Shown one piece after another: positions 39,478 through 49,848 of a stretch of DNA of 64,000 nucleotides (its first letter is position 1; every line of letters begins with the position of its first letter). The stretch is taken from assembly GCA_034509925.1 (NCBI GenBank), contig CM067537.1, positions 5,280,501 to 5,344,500 on the forward strand, given 5' to 3'. A program made the position numbers and the translations under genes. Below the pieces are notes generated by a model. The model made no database searches and was not told the origin of the DNA. It worked only from the letters and a program-made list of their open reading frames with translations. The stretch comes from Hirudinaria manillensis (lineage: Eukaryota > Annelida > Clitellata > Hirudinida > Hirudinidae).

Positions 39478-42400
39478 TCGATTGATTTTGAAAGTCACTG
39501 AAACGAATTAATTAAAGATCATCTCTTCGTAAGAAACTTTATGCAATTCAGGACATGTCCCAAAAGCAATTTCGTTTGCCTTGAAGTTGGTAAAATACGA
39601 TCTTTTTTAATATAAATCTTTTTGATATAATGCTATTTATGCAATTTAATGACAGCATTTTACTAAGTTAGTCCATAATTCATATGTAACCAAGAAAGTA
39701 CTACTATTATTGATAGGATGCGAAAGAATAAAGTTTGCGAGTGAAAGACTGCGTTTAACTAAACGGTAGCAAAATAAATGTATTTTAAAAAAAAGTAGGA
39801 AGTTATATTAAGTATGGAAGGAACGAAAATGTCGGCCTGTTTTAACATTTGAGATAACAGTGCTTAAAGGGATGTACGCCAACTTCCTTATCAATTTCCA
39901 GGCCCATCCAGCAGAAAGTCAGTTCTGAAACAAAGAAACAAAGGCAGCTAACTGAGACCAGGTGGGTTGTTAATATTGCGAAGTACAAACCTTCTGTTGG
40001 GTTTTCATTGTACTGCTTCCACGTTAATGGTGTACAATGTACGCCGTATAAATCATCATCATCATCCTTTTGTTTATATCCTTACCATTAACATGTTTGA
40101 CTCTTGATCAGTACATGGAATAATTTATTTATAACATTATAATAATAAAATTTGTTTATTTCATTGATTAATCTACATGTGACTGTGAACTCAAAATATT
40201 ATCAAAATATGTTTTGGGGCTATAACCGCCACTTAAATTTTAAAATCCACTTGAGTAACAAATTAGTAAATATTACGTTAAGATATTACGACATAATGAT
40301 ACATCTGCTGACATGAAATTTATCATGAATATCCATAAAAGATGTCCTTACGTCCTAATATTTTGGAGAATAAAGAGTTGATATTTTACTCGATTATATA
40401 AACGATCAAAAGCAAAATAAATGTCCTATTACTGATGACGATGGCGACGATGATGATGATGATGCCGACGATGATCTGCCACTTGGATCAGTAACTATTT
40501 CAGGAATGTAACCGGATGGATAAGGCCCATTTCGAGCAGTTAACTGCTCTTGTAGGGTCACTCCGAAGCCGATACCAAGTTGTGTTTATGCAAGCGATCC
40601 CTGATGATGATGATGATGGTGTGTGATGATGTTCGTTGTGATGCAAGTTGCCATTCCAGTTCAAGATGAGATATTCTTGCTACGGCTGCTGCAAGTTTAT
40701 TTCCAGGAATAGAAAATATGACGTTGACGATTTATGGTGGCGATGGTAATGGTGATGATGATGATGATGATGATGACGATAGTGATGACGCAGTTATGAC
40801 GTTTACGGTGATAAAATTCTTTGATAGTTTTGATGCTGGTACATGAGGAGCAGGTGTTCCGATGAAATTGTAAATAAATAGTTGAGGCCACAAAAAGTCA
40901 GAAACGTTATTATCAGAACCATTATATCGGCCATCATCCTAAATAAAGTGCATCACTATCATAACCCCGGTAGCATCGCTATCACCATGACCATCATCAT
41001 CATCGTTGTCGTCATCATCATCATCAACAGAGCTATCATCTCTATCGGCTTTTCATCGTCCTCACTTTCATCAGTAATTCTTTCATTTCCTGAATGAAAG
41101 AATCTCACCGTAATGGCGGATGGTTCCAAATTGACGTTTTTTTTTTTTGCTCTGAGGGCAAAAAATATTTTAAATTTCTTCCAAAAAGGCATTCACTATT
41201 CGTGTTGATATCCACTCAGAAGATGAGTGCAATCAACCTTCACGTTGTCGTTTTTATCTTTGCTTCATCCATCCATCCATCCATCCATCAAAGCCGATTA
41301 TCTCGAAAATTGTTATTTTTATTGTGGGTGCTGGTCATGTTAAGTACTTGATCTCACGTCATTAAACTACATTTTCATCAAATGCTTGAAATTAGTAGTT
41401 GAAATTAAGTTCAATTTTTCTGCAACACAAAAAGCATACAAACGACAGCGAATGTTTACAATTAAATATTATTAATTAACAAATTAATTAATTTATTATT
41501 ATTATTGTTATTATTATTATTATTATTATTATTTATTAATTAATTAATTAAATGGGGTAGGGCCTTCGCGGGTTTCGTTGGACTTCAACTGATCATCCAC
41601 AAAAAGAACTCACAAATTGGAAGCATTAACAATAGTTTCCTACTTTCCAATGCTTGATATGATATGATAAAAATATGATAGAGATATGATAAAGAAAGAT
41701 ATCCTTCCAGAAGCAGACGCTTTGTAATAATTCGTGTTTTTATTTTTTTCCTTTCATTCTGCTAGCATTTCATAAAAAGTCCACATTTGTTTTGAATTTT
41801 CAATGTTTCAGAATGTTTCATTTTCTTTGGAATGGATTCAAAATAACCATAGAATTTGTTGAACTCTTGCTTAATATACAAAGCCTACGGAAATAATAAT
41901 ATTTACTTCCATAATTTTTTAATAAATATGAATCATGGATATAGCTATTAAACAACAAATTTAAGTTGTTAAAATAAATTGTCACTCAAAACATGCATAG
42001 AGGAAGCATTTAATGTATACTATGATTACGATGATGATGGTGTCGATGAGCATAATGATGACGATGATGACGTTTATGGTGATGATGACTTTGGTGGTGG
42101 TGGTGGTGATGGTGGTGTTAGTGGCGATGGTGATGATGATGATGCCGATGCTGATGGAAAAGTGAAAGGTGAGTCATTCTTGGAAGCTAGCTTGGACTTC
42201 TTTGTTTGTGATAGCATCATCAGTTTTCATCATCATCATCATAACCATGGCTGTCTGGAGGCAGGTGAAACTAGCACAGTTCGTCACGTTTCCTTAACTG
42301 TTTTTGGTGCGGTTATTGTATCAATATTTTTGCTATTTTTGCGATTTTAACCGTTAATAATTGATTAAGTTGTTAATTTGTTTAATTAAACAATAATTAA

Positions 42401-42989
42401 GACCATTACACTCATTATTAATAATTAACACCCACCATAAATAGTAATAATGATCATTACAAATATTATTTACCAATATTTTCTGGACATCCTCGCCCTA
42501 TTATACAAATTCGTGCTTTGTCCATCCATGTTCATCCACGGAATCCTTGTGTGCCCCCTTACTCCACGCCATCTCTCATTCTTGAACTGAGATTCGTGTC
42601 TCGAAGTAACTGTGAAGTTTATTTTAATTCAATTTTCTATTATTTATTATTATTATTTTTATTATTTCACTTTAATTTGTTTCGTTTCATTATTGTACTT
42701 CTTTTAATTGTTGCATAACATAAACTAAATTTTAAATTTCACGAAGGTTATTATTATATATATTATTATTATTATTATTATTATTGTAATTATGACATAT
42801 TGTTATTATTATTTTTTTTTGTGCTCCTATGTTCCCGTTGTCGTCGTAGCTGTGCCAGGCAGTTTTGCTGGATGAAAGAATTTCAAGAATGTATTCAGCC
42901 TTTTCATCACCATGTTGCCTTTAATATTTTGTTCATATCCTCCCAAAGGAATACGTTTTGTCATATTATTATGCATTTATAATAACTTA

Positions 42990-43020
<31 letters not shown>

Positions 43021-43951
43021 TAACTTTAGATTACGAGGCCACCGTAAATAATCTAATAGTTGAGAGGTGAATGAACTGATGAGAAGATAGATAAAGTATA
43101 GGAAAGATGACTGACCGCTGATTGATCGATCGATTGATTGATTGATTGTTTAATTGACTGACTGATTGATCGGGCGACTCTACCATCCTAATAACCTGAC
43201 GAAGACGGTAGTGGTAATGATGATGATGGTGGTGTTATTAGCGTTGTGACCTATGATCCTTGAGAAGTCTGCTCGCACTTTATTCAAGACTTTCACTGTT
43301 ATCTTCATCTTGAACATCCGCTGGCTAAAAAAGCACTTAACTAGGATGGGTATTAGACGAACAATGCTGACGGGGAGAGGTTGTGATAGTGATGATAATT
43401 GTCGCGAGGACGATGACGACGTTGATGATCATTTTGAACATGTTGGTGATCATGACATCTACTGTAACAACGAACCAACAATACAAGTAAGGCTATTGGT
43501 GATAAGCGGCATTGCACATACATGCAGATGATTGCTTCCTCATATATCCCTTGTACTTAACAATGCTAGAAGAGTTTCGAGAAGTTGATGCGCGTCTCCA
43601 CTACTCAATGGTAGACAAAAATCGTATTTTGTAATTATCCTCTGCATAGCTACATGAATTGGACAAAGCCGATATAATTAATCTAACTGCGGTCCCTCAT
43701 TTTGGCCTTGTGTGCCGCAATAGGTACCTCTTCTGGAATATCCAGGACTACCGTATCTAACGATGTTCATCCAGTAACTACAGTCAACGGAACTTAGAAA
43801 ATGTCCCATGATAGATCACCTCCACCTTATCCAAGCCAATCATCAGGTTGGTGTTAAAGTTGCCAATCGTCATCATTTCTGGATGTTTGCTTTGTTTTAA
43901 ACTGCTTTGTTTTTATACTCAACATTTCGATTTACTTTGTTAATCCTTATA
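39478..43951. other. Microsatellite-rich intergenic DNA
   Basis: No gene is supported here. The open frames present are translations of simple repeats, giving runs of Asp, His or Ile. Tracts include GAT at about 40436-40470, 40600-40620 and 40755-40790, ATC at 40987-41040, CATC at 41266-41290, ATT at 41480-41535, mixed GAT/GGT at 42010-42160, ATT at 42760-42785 and 42985-43020, and GATT at 43123-43170. ATC and GAT orientations alternate along the region. Confidence 0.7.
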
Positions 43952-44039
43952 TTATTATATATGTAATATGATTGATTGTTACATAAGCATGTTAAATATT
44001 TTTCGTTAATCGAATGGTAACTATTTTTTTACCAACGAT
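43952..44039. repeat. Left copy of 88-bp direct repeat flanking the retrotransposon
   Basis: The 88 bases ending in accaacgat directly abut the LTR. By eye they are identical to 49659-49746, directly after the other LTR. After the repeat, the left copy continues into the LTR (tgttgtaac) and the right copy continues into angiomotin upstream DNA (tgatcagg). Only the right copy retains the cag acceptor beyond the repeat. Confidence 0.95.
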
Positions 44040-44260
44040 TGTTGTAACCCGGGGTCTGATGAATTAATTAACGTAAGGATATCTTTATTGGATTTAACTA
44101 ATGGCAAATACGGCTGGACGATTTGGTCGATTGCTTGTCCTGACGGAACTGCCTAATGACTCGAATCGCTAGATACGACTTCGAAATAAAAGATTCTGAA
44201 TATTAACTAAACTTAATTAATTAATTATTTAATTAATTAATTAATGTCAGGGATCCAACA
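44040..44260 (-). repeat. LTR (3' LTR of the element)
   Basis: The LTR is 221 bp and bounded on the plus strand by tgttgtaaccc and ggatccaaca, so TG...CA in either orientation. It is identical by eye to 49438-49658. On the element's strand it contains AATAAA (plus-strand tttatt near 44083). The interior carries a TTAA-rich stretch at about 44210-44245. Confidence 0.96.
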
Positions 44261-44273
44261 TTACCCCCTCCTT
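44261..44273 (-). other. Polypurine tract
   Basis: On the minus strand AAGGAGGGGGTAA sits directly before the 3' LTR. This is the standard position and composition of the primer for plus-strand DNA synthesis in LTR retrotransposons. It overlaps the stop codon of the downstream reading frame. Confidence 0.9.
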
Positions 44274-46656
44274 AAATCTGTTCGTCCCGAACAGGCTGTT
44301 CTGTTTCTCCGTGATATTTTGCTAATCGATTGCTGTGGACCACTTTCATTCTAGTCCTTGCTGACTTCTGTATGCGGTATACCACGTCGTTTATTTTCTT
44401 TATGATTCGGTATGGTCCTTCCCAATCTTTTTGTAACTTTGGCGACTTCCCTTTTCTTCGTTGGGGGTTGTATAGCCAGACTAGTTCATCTTCTTTAAAA
44501 CTTACATCATTGGCTTGCCTATCGTATCTCGCTTTGGCTTGATCGCTATTAACACTTATATTTTTCCGGGCAACCTGATGTGTGTCGGCAAGTGTATTTC
44601 TTAGGCTTGAAACGTAGTCACATGCCGACTTAGGTTCTTCTGCTCTTCCGAACATCATATCGGCAGGAAGACGAATCTCCCTCCCGAATGTCATTTTCGA
44701 TGGACTGATTCCTGTCGTTTTATGCACGGCTGTCCGGTAGGCCATAAGGAAAAGTGGTAGGTATCTGTCCCAGTCATCTTGCTGTTCACTTACCATTTTT
44801 GACAAATACTGTTCCATGGTCCTATTAAATCTCTCGACCATACCGTCCGATTGCGGATGTAATGCAGTGGTTCTTGTCTTATGGATTCCAAGGTTTTCGC
44901 ATAGCTCTTGAAATATTTTCGACTCGAAATTCCTTCCTTGGTCCGAATGTAACTCTAATGGCACCCCGAATCGACTAATCCAATTATTTACGAGAGCATC
45001 AGCTACATTTTCCGCCTCCTGATTTGGCAGTGCAAACGCTTCGGTCCATTTGGTGAAGTAATCGCTGATCACTAATATGTACCGATTTCCCTTTTTTGAT
45101 GCAGGGAATGGTCCGGCAATATCCAAAGCTATTCTTTCAAAAGGTACTCCCACATTATAAGGTTGCATTAGACCTTTAGTCTTCTTTTGAGGACCTTTAC
45201 TGGTTGCGCAATTATTGCAATTTCTACACCACTCCTCAACGTCTTGTTTGTAGTGCAACCAGTAAAACCTCTCCCTCACCTTCCTGATGGTTTTATTCAC
45301 TCCTAGGTGTCCACCTGAGGTTCCGTTATGGAATTCTTGTAACACTTCAGAGACGCAAGATCTCGGAAGTACTATTTGAAGGTGATAGTCGGTGCCATCC
45401 TCTGTTTCCCACTTCCTATGTAGGAGTCCATTACTAATTCTCAAGGAATCCCACTGTGCCCAATAGGACTTAGTAACTTCTCCGTGCTCCGCTATCTGTT
45501 GCCAATCTGGTTTCACCCCGGCCTCCATCCACTGTAGTATGGGTGCAAGTGCTTCGTCTCTTAATTGTAGATCTCGTAACCCGCTTTCTGTCCAGGGTTC
45601 GGGAGCCGTGATACGAATTTGTCGACATTCTTCGGTCTCCTGTTTTTTCTCTGCGTTGTTGCAGTGTCTGCAGTTAAGTTGACAAGGACGTCGTGATAGC
45701 GCATCAGCGTTGTTGTGTATTTGACCTCTCCTGTGTTCAATATTGAACTGAAAACCCTGTAGTCTTTCAATCCACCTCGCCATTTGACCTTCTGGGTTTT
45801 TAAAGTTCAACAGCCACCTCAGAGAGGCGTGATCCGTTCTTAGCAAAAACGGCTGGCCCAAAAGATATTTCTGGAAGTGTTTCATGGATTCTACTGCTGC
45901 TAATAATTCTCTCCTGGTTACGCAATAGTTCCTTTCCGCTTTGGACAGTGAACGGCTATAAAATGCCAGAACTTTTTCTTCGTTTCCAACCTGCTGGGAA
46001 AGAACTGCCCCGATTCCACAGTTACTGGCATCTGTATCGAGGATAAAAGGTAATCCGGGAATAGGATATGCCAGGATCGGTGCCGTTGTCATAGCTTCTT
46101 TCAGATTATCAAATGCTTTCTCACAGCTGTCGTTCCAGATAAATGGCTTGCCTTTTACAGTAAGCTCATGAAGGCTTTTTGCGATGTTTGAAAAGTTGGC
46201 AATAAATCGTCTGTAATAGGTACAAAGTCCTAAGAAGCTTTGAAGTTCTTGGATATTTTTGGGTACAGGCCAATTTTTTACTACCTCGACTTTATCTGGA
46301 TCTGTACTAACACCTTCAGAAGACACGATATGGCCAAGGTATTTGACTTCTTTTTTAAAGAGTGAGCATTTCTTTGGACTCAGTTTCATGCCTGCCTCTC
46401 TAATCCTACTAAACACTTCTCGGAGGTTGTCTAAATGTTCTCCAAATGTTTTTCCGACAACAATTATGTCATCCAAATATACTAGGCATACTTTCCAATT
46501 GAGTCCCCTTAGTATATGTTCCATTAATCTTTCAAACGTCGCTGGGGCATTGCATAGCCCGAACGGCATGACAGTGAATTGCCATAGTCCTTCACCTGTC
46601 GAGAAAGCCGTTTTTTTCTTTATCGTCAGGATGTAACTCCACTTGCCAGTAACCAC
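44272..46656 (-). CDS. Retrotransposon Pol, second part: RT (C-terminal), RNase H, integrase
   Basis: The frame is open for 794 codons; the first dozen or so lie upstream of the frameshift and are read out of their natural frame. RT continues from about residue 16, with the YLDD catalytic motif near residue 59. RNase H starts near residue 203 (LDTDAS). The integrase has an HHCC zinc-binding domain near 443-483 and a DDE core with exactly 35 residues between the second Asp (HSDQG) and the Glu (MVERF). A GPY/F module and basic tail follow. All catalytic residues are present. It is the +1 frame continuation of the upstream ORF, so as assembled it is not expressed as one polyprotein. Confidence 0.93.
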   Translation of the reverse strand: MVTGKWSYILTIKKKTAFSTGEGLWQFTVMPFGLCNAPATFERLMEHILRGLNWKVCLVYLDDIIVVGKTFGEHLDNLREVFSRIREAGMKLSPKKCSLFKKEVKYLGHIVSSEGVSTDPDKVEVVKNWPVPKNIQELQSFLGLCTYYRRFIANFSNIAKSLHELTVKGKPFIWNDSCEKAFDNLKEAMTTAPILAYPIPGLPFILDTDASNCGIGAVLSQQVGNEEKVLAFYSRSLSKAERNYCVTRRELLAAVESMKHFQKYLLGQPFLLRTDHASLRWLLNFKNPEGQMARWIERLQGFQFNIEHRRGQIHNNADALSRRPCQLNCRHCNNAEKKQETEECRQIRITAPEPWTESGLRDLQLRDEALAPILQWMEAGVKPDWQQIAEHGEVTKSYWAQWDSLRISNGLLHRKWETEDGTDYHLQIVLPRSCVSEVLQEFHNGTSGGHLGVNKTIRKVRERFYWLHYKQDVEEWCRNCNNCATSKGPQKKTKGLMQPYNVGVPFERIALDIAGPFPASKKGNRYILVISDYFTKWTEAFALPNQEAENVADALVNNWISRFGVPLELHSDQGRNFESKIFQELCENLGIHKTRTTALHPQSDGMVERFNRTMEQYLSKMVSEQQDDWDRYLPLFLMAYRTAVHKTTGISPSKMTFGREIRLPADMMFGRAEEPKSACDYVSSLRNTLADTHQVARKNISVNSDQAKARYDRQANDVSFKEDELVWLYNPQRRKGKSPKLQKDWEGPYRIIKKINDVVYRIQKSARTRMKVVHSNRLAKYHGETEQPVRDEQI

Positions 46657-49357
46657 TTTTGAGATCTAATGTGGAAAAAATTTTTGATCCCGAGAGAGTG
46701 TCTAAAGTGTCATCGATTCTAGGTAAGGGGTAGCTGTCCTTAAGTGTCATTTCGTTCAGCTTTCTATAGTCGACACAAAAACGAAGTGATCCGTCTTTCT
46801 TCTTAACGAGTACCACCGGTGAGCTCCAGGGGCTATTTGACGGTTCAATAACCCCTTGGTCTTGCATTTCTTTTATCATTTCCTTGGCGTTTGCTCTTGT
46901 AGCTAAAGGAAGTGGACGGGGGTTTTGTCGAATGGGTTTAGCACCGGCCGTTTTTATTTGATGTTGCACGAGGTTAGTCCTACCCAAAGGGCTGTCTTGT
47001 TCAGCCATTATATCCTGAAATTCGCTAAGCAGATTTTTCGCTTGTTGATAATCTTCTTTTTGTAGAGTTTTGTCTAAATCTTTCAGGAGATTGTCCATTA
47101 ATGGTTTAGACATAGTATCCCTTTTGATATGCTTATTTCCACTTCCATCTAATGTTAATATGCGTTCCACGTTCCTGCAAAGTGCGATAGGTGTTCCTGC
47201 TTTGATCTGTTGTTCCTGGTCAGATAGATTCATTACCCTCAGTGGAACTCTGCCGGTGTTCAGCTTGACTAGTGCTCGTCCTATTAGTAGTCCTTGGCCA
47301 ATGCCCGATTGATCTTCGACTGCTCCTATACCAAATTTTGTATAGTCGCCTTCTAGCCCGCCCCAAATTAAGCTTTCCGACTGTGCCGGGATGGTCTCGT
47401 TTTGTAATACTTTTACAAACGTGTTTTTGACTTCTGTACCTCCGTAGTGTAGAGGAATCTCCATTGCTCCTTGTTGAAGGGTGCCGCCCTTCATGTCAAT
47501 GGAAATTCCATAGCGTCGCATGAAATCCAATCCCAGTATACATTCGTCTGTTATATTGGCTATCATAAATTCCTGTTCGAATGACTTGCCCCCTAAATCC
47601 ACTGTAATAGTTGTGGTTCCTTGAACTGGCACTAATTCTCCGGTGGCTGTTTTTAGCTTGTAGTTGTTGGTCGTTACTTTACTGTTTCTTGCCAACTTTG
47701 GTTGGACAATAGAAGTAGATGCCCCTGTGTCTATTACAAGATTATATTCTTTCCCTCCAATTTTCCCTTTAACCTCTAGTGATGATCCTTTTCCTAATGC
47801 TGTAACGTGAAAGACGAGTGGGGCATTTCGAGTTTGCTGAAACGATCTTTGCCCCTTAAAATTAGTAGCTTCAGGTTTTTCTGATTTATAGGGCTCTCTC
47901 CAGTATTGCCGATTTTTGGAGAAGGTCGTTCTACATTCTCGGGCTAAATGGCCAGGCTTGTTGCACCTGAAGCACCTTGGTCTTCTATCTACTACCTGGA
48001 GTCTTAAGTTTCTTTGGGGCTTGCTGAGGTCATTGATTTGTCGAGCTATTTTTGTAATCATCTCTCTGTCTTTGTCATTATCTTTATCTTTCTCCTTGCC
48101 TCTGTCTTCCTGAGCTTCAATTTTCTTTACATTCAAGCTTTTTTGGATTGAGGCTCTTGCCGCTTCCATGGAGATTGCAAACGCCAATGCTTCATGGCTG
48201 GCCTTTATTCCATGAATTTTTAGTGCCATTTTGGTTTCCGCATCCCTTATCCCGTCAACGAAGGCGTCAGTTACGATGTTTTCAATGAAATCCGTTGACT
48301 GTCCTGGGTGGGCTAGGTATGCGAGCCTTCTGACGTCAGCCTCTAGTTCTTGGAGTGATTCGCCCTGTTTTTGCGTACGGTTTTTTAATTCGTTTTTATG
48401 TACTTCCAGCATGTGGCCATTCCCAAATCTTCGTTCCATTGCTTCTGCTATTTCGGAATAGGCTTTACAATGTAACATTGTTTGTAAAAGCTCGGCTGCT
48501 CTCCCTCGCAGTACCATAATCAGCTCTGTTGCCTTTTCTTCCTCAGTCCATCTGTTACTTACGGCGGCAGTTTCAAACTGATGTCTAAACACGGCCCATG
48601 GCCCTTGTCCATCGAACAGTGGTGGTTTTACCGTTTTCTCTCTTACGCACGTTTCTAATTTCGGTTCGTTGTACTTTTTAAATTTCTCTCTTTCTTTTCT
48701 CTGTTCTTCTTTTAGTTCATCTATTTCTGCTCTGACCTGTTTTCTTAAGTCGGCCATCTCCTGTTCCGTGTGTGATATGAGGTTGGCTACGTCAGTTTTT
48801 ACCTCTTCCCGTAGGACATCCATGGCTACCTGGAAGTTGGCTATATCGGATTTCACATCTGACCGCAAAATATCATTGTTGGATTGCATATCCGACCGCA
48901 GAGTATCAATGTCACATTTCATATCTGACCGCAAAGCATCAATGCTGCAAATCATATCTGACCGTAAAACATTATTGTCTGACCGCAAAGCATCCATGCC
49001 GCAAGACATATCTGACCGTAAAACATTATTGTCTGACCGCAAAGCATCCATGCCGCAAGACATATCTGACCGTAAAACATCATTATCTGACCGCAAAGTA
49101 TTCAAGCCGCAAGTCATATCTGACCGCAAAGCCTCCAGGGCATTATTGTTGGCTTCCAGGGCATTCTGAAGGGCTTCCCTTTGTTTTTCTTCTTGAACCC
49201 CAAATTCATACTCCGACGGATCGTGATTATTTTCCAAAAGCCATTCCTCGAGCCGTCCTTGTAGTTCGGCTTTTAGGCCAGTTGCATCCAGGCCTCGATT
49301 CCTTAGTTCTCGTCTCAAATCGGGAACGCGCAAATCTTCCAGTATCTTAGGTCCCAT
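46592..49357 (-). CDS. Retrotransposon Gag-protease-RT (N-terminal part), SAP-domain Gag
   Basis: The frame has 921 codons from ATG 49357, 81 bp inside the 5' LTR. Residues 5-43 match a SAP DNA-binding motif (LRVPDLRREL...GLKAELQGRLEEWL). Residues about 75-165 are LRSDM-type repeats, probably coiled coil, continuing as charged helix to about 230. A retrotransposon Gag domain spans about 240-410, a CCHC zinc knuckle (CX2CX4HX4C) lies near 461-475, and an aspartic protease with DTGAS near 541. The RT starts near 820 and the frame is lost at about residue 915, in the RT fingers/palm, through one extra A in an A7 run near 46608. Gag and Pol share one frame, so the break is not a gag-pol recoding site. 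Confidence 0.92.
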   Translation of the reverse strand: MGPKILEDLRVPDLRRELRNRGLDATGLKAELQGRLEEWLLENNHDPSEYEFGVQEEKQREALQNALEANNNALEALRSDMTCGLNTLRSDNDVLRSDMSCGMDALRSDNNVLRSDMSCGMDALRSDNNVLRSDMICSIDALRSDMKCDIDTLRSDMQSNNDILRSDVKSDIANFQVAMDVLREEVKTDVANLISHTEQEMADLRKQVRAEIDELKEEQRKEREKFKKYNEPKLETCVREKTVKPPLFDGQGPWAVFRHQFETAAVSNRWTEEEKATELIMVLRGRAAELLQTMLHCKAYSEIAEAMERRFGNGHMLEVHKNELKNRTQKQGESLQELEADVRRLAYLAHPGQSTDFIENIVTDAFVDGIRDAETKMALKIHGIKASHEALAFAISMEAARASIQKSLNVKKIEAQEDRGKEKDKDNDKDREMITKIARQINDLSKPQRNLRLQVVDRRPRCFRCNKPGHLARECRTTFSKNRQYWREPYKSEKPEATNFKGQRSFQQTRNAPLVFHVTALGKGSSLEVKGKIGGKEYNLVIDTGASTSIVQPKLARNSKVTTNNYKLKTATGELVPVQGTTTITVDLGGKSFEQEFMIANITDECILGLDFMRRYGISIDMKGGTLQQGAMEIPLHYGGTEVKNTFVKVLQNETIPAQSESLIWGGLEGDYTKFGIGAVEDQSGIGQGLLIGRALVKLNTGRVPLRVMNLSDQEQQIKAGTPIALCRNVERILTLDGSGNKHIKRDTMSKPLMDNLLKDLDKTLQKEDYQQAKNLLSEFQDIMAEQDSPLGRTNLVQHQIKTAGAKPIRQNPRPLPLATRANAKEMIKEMQDQGVIEPSNSPWSSPVVLVKKKDGSLRFCVDYRKLNEMTLKDSYPLPRIDDTLDTLSGSKIFSTLDLKSGYWQVELHPDDKEKNGFLDR
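48957..49064 (-). repeat. 54-bp tandem duplication coding the LRSDN/LRSDM coiled-coil repeat
   Basis: Two identical 54-bp copies lie at 48957-49010 and 49011-49064, flanked by diverged partial copies from about 48843 to 49130. Each encodes 18 residues with two LRSD cores. The repeat lies between the SAP motif and Gag and probably forms an extendable helical rod. Confidence 0.85.
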
Positions 49358-49417
49358 TTCTGTCGTTAAAACTCGCTGTTTTTACCTCTAGTGAATCGAT
49401 ATCCCTTTACGACGCTA

Positions 49418-49436
49418 AATCCCACTCCTGACACCA
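49418..49436 (-). other. Primer-binding site for tRNA-Leu
   Basis: The plus strand reads aatcccactcctgacacca, one base before the 5' LTR boundary (TG at 49438). This equals the 3' end of animal tRNA-Leu including CCA, from memory of tRNA-Leu 3' sequences, over 19 bases. On the element's strand it is the complement, TGGTGTCAGGAGTGGGATT, next to the 5' LTR. Confidence 0.85.
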
Positions 49437-49437
49437 A

Positions 49438-49658
49438 TGTTGTAACCCGGGGTCTGATGAATTAATTAACGTAAGGATATCTTTATTGGATTTAACTAAT
49501 GGCAAATACGGCTGGACGATTTGGTCGATTGCTTGTCCTGACGGAACTGCCTAATGACTCGAATCGCTAGATACGACTTCGAAATAAAAGATTCTGAATA
49601 TTAACTAAACTTAATTAATTAATTATTTAATTAATTAATTAATGTCAGGGATCCAACA
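49438..49658 (-). repeat. LTR (5' LTR of the element)
   Basis: The LTR is 221 bp and identical by eye to 44040-44260. As the 5' LTR of the minus-strand element it would drive transcription leftwards, away from angiomotin. Its outer end lies 190 bp from the angiomotin start codon. Confidence 0.96.
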
Positions 49659-49746
49659 TTATTATATATGTAATATGATTGATTGTTACATAAGCATGTT
49701 AAATATTTTTCGTTAATCGAATGGTAACTATTTTTTTACCAACGAT
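49659..49746. repeat. Right copy of 88-bp direct repeat flanking the retrotransposon
   Basis: This copy is identical to 43952-44039. It includes a pyrimidine-rich stretch (taactatttttttacc) that leads into tgatcag at 49747-49753, a plausible 3' splice site for a 5' untranslated exon of the angiomotin gene. Confidence 0.95.
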
Positions 49747-49848
49747 TGATCAGGTAGCTTTCTAACGACCAGCAACGCCAAACTCAACCAACAGAAAGAC
49801 AGCGAAAAACATCTTGAAAAGATTGATGCAATCGGAAGGGGAGGCGCC

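Larger units (their letters stand above)
44040..49658 (-). mobile_element. Ty3/gypsy LTR retrotransposon, nearly intact, 5,619 bp
   Basis: The element reads right to left: LTR, tRNA-Leu primer-binding site, SAP/coiled-coil/Gag/zinc knuckle/protease/start of RT (46592-49357), rest of RT/RNase H/integrase (44272-46656), polypurine tract, LTR. Domain order PR-RT-RH-IN places it in Ty3/gypsy. The integrase ends in a GPY/F-type module (WEGPYRI) with no chromodomain and no envelope gene. The two LTRs are identical, so insertion is recent. One extra A in a run of seven splits the polyprotein frame. It lies antisense to the angiomotin gene, its 5' LTR ending 190 bp before that gene's ATG. Confidence 0.96.

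Noticed and set aside
40697-41192. Ile/Thr- and Met-rich ORFs on both strands
   Set aside because: They are produced by ATC/GAT triplet repeats and lack splice or start support.
41979-42350. Plus-strand Asp/Gly-rich ORF of 123 codons
   Set aside because: It is a translation of a GAT/GGT microsatellite followed by ordinary AT-rich DNA, with no conserved content.
46600-46620. Programmed -1 frameshift at A-AAA-AAC in the retrotransposon
   Set aside because: The heptamer fits in the zero frame, but the remaining Pol is in the +1 frame and the site is inside the RT rather than between Gag and Pol.
48669-49169. Plus-strand 166-codon ORF inside the retrotransposon
   Set aside because: It is antisense to the Gag coiled-coil repeat, and its periodicity mirrors the 54-bp repeat.
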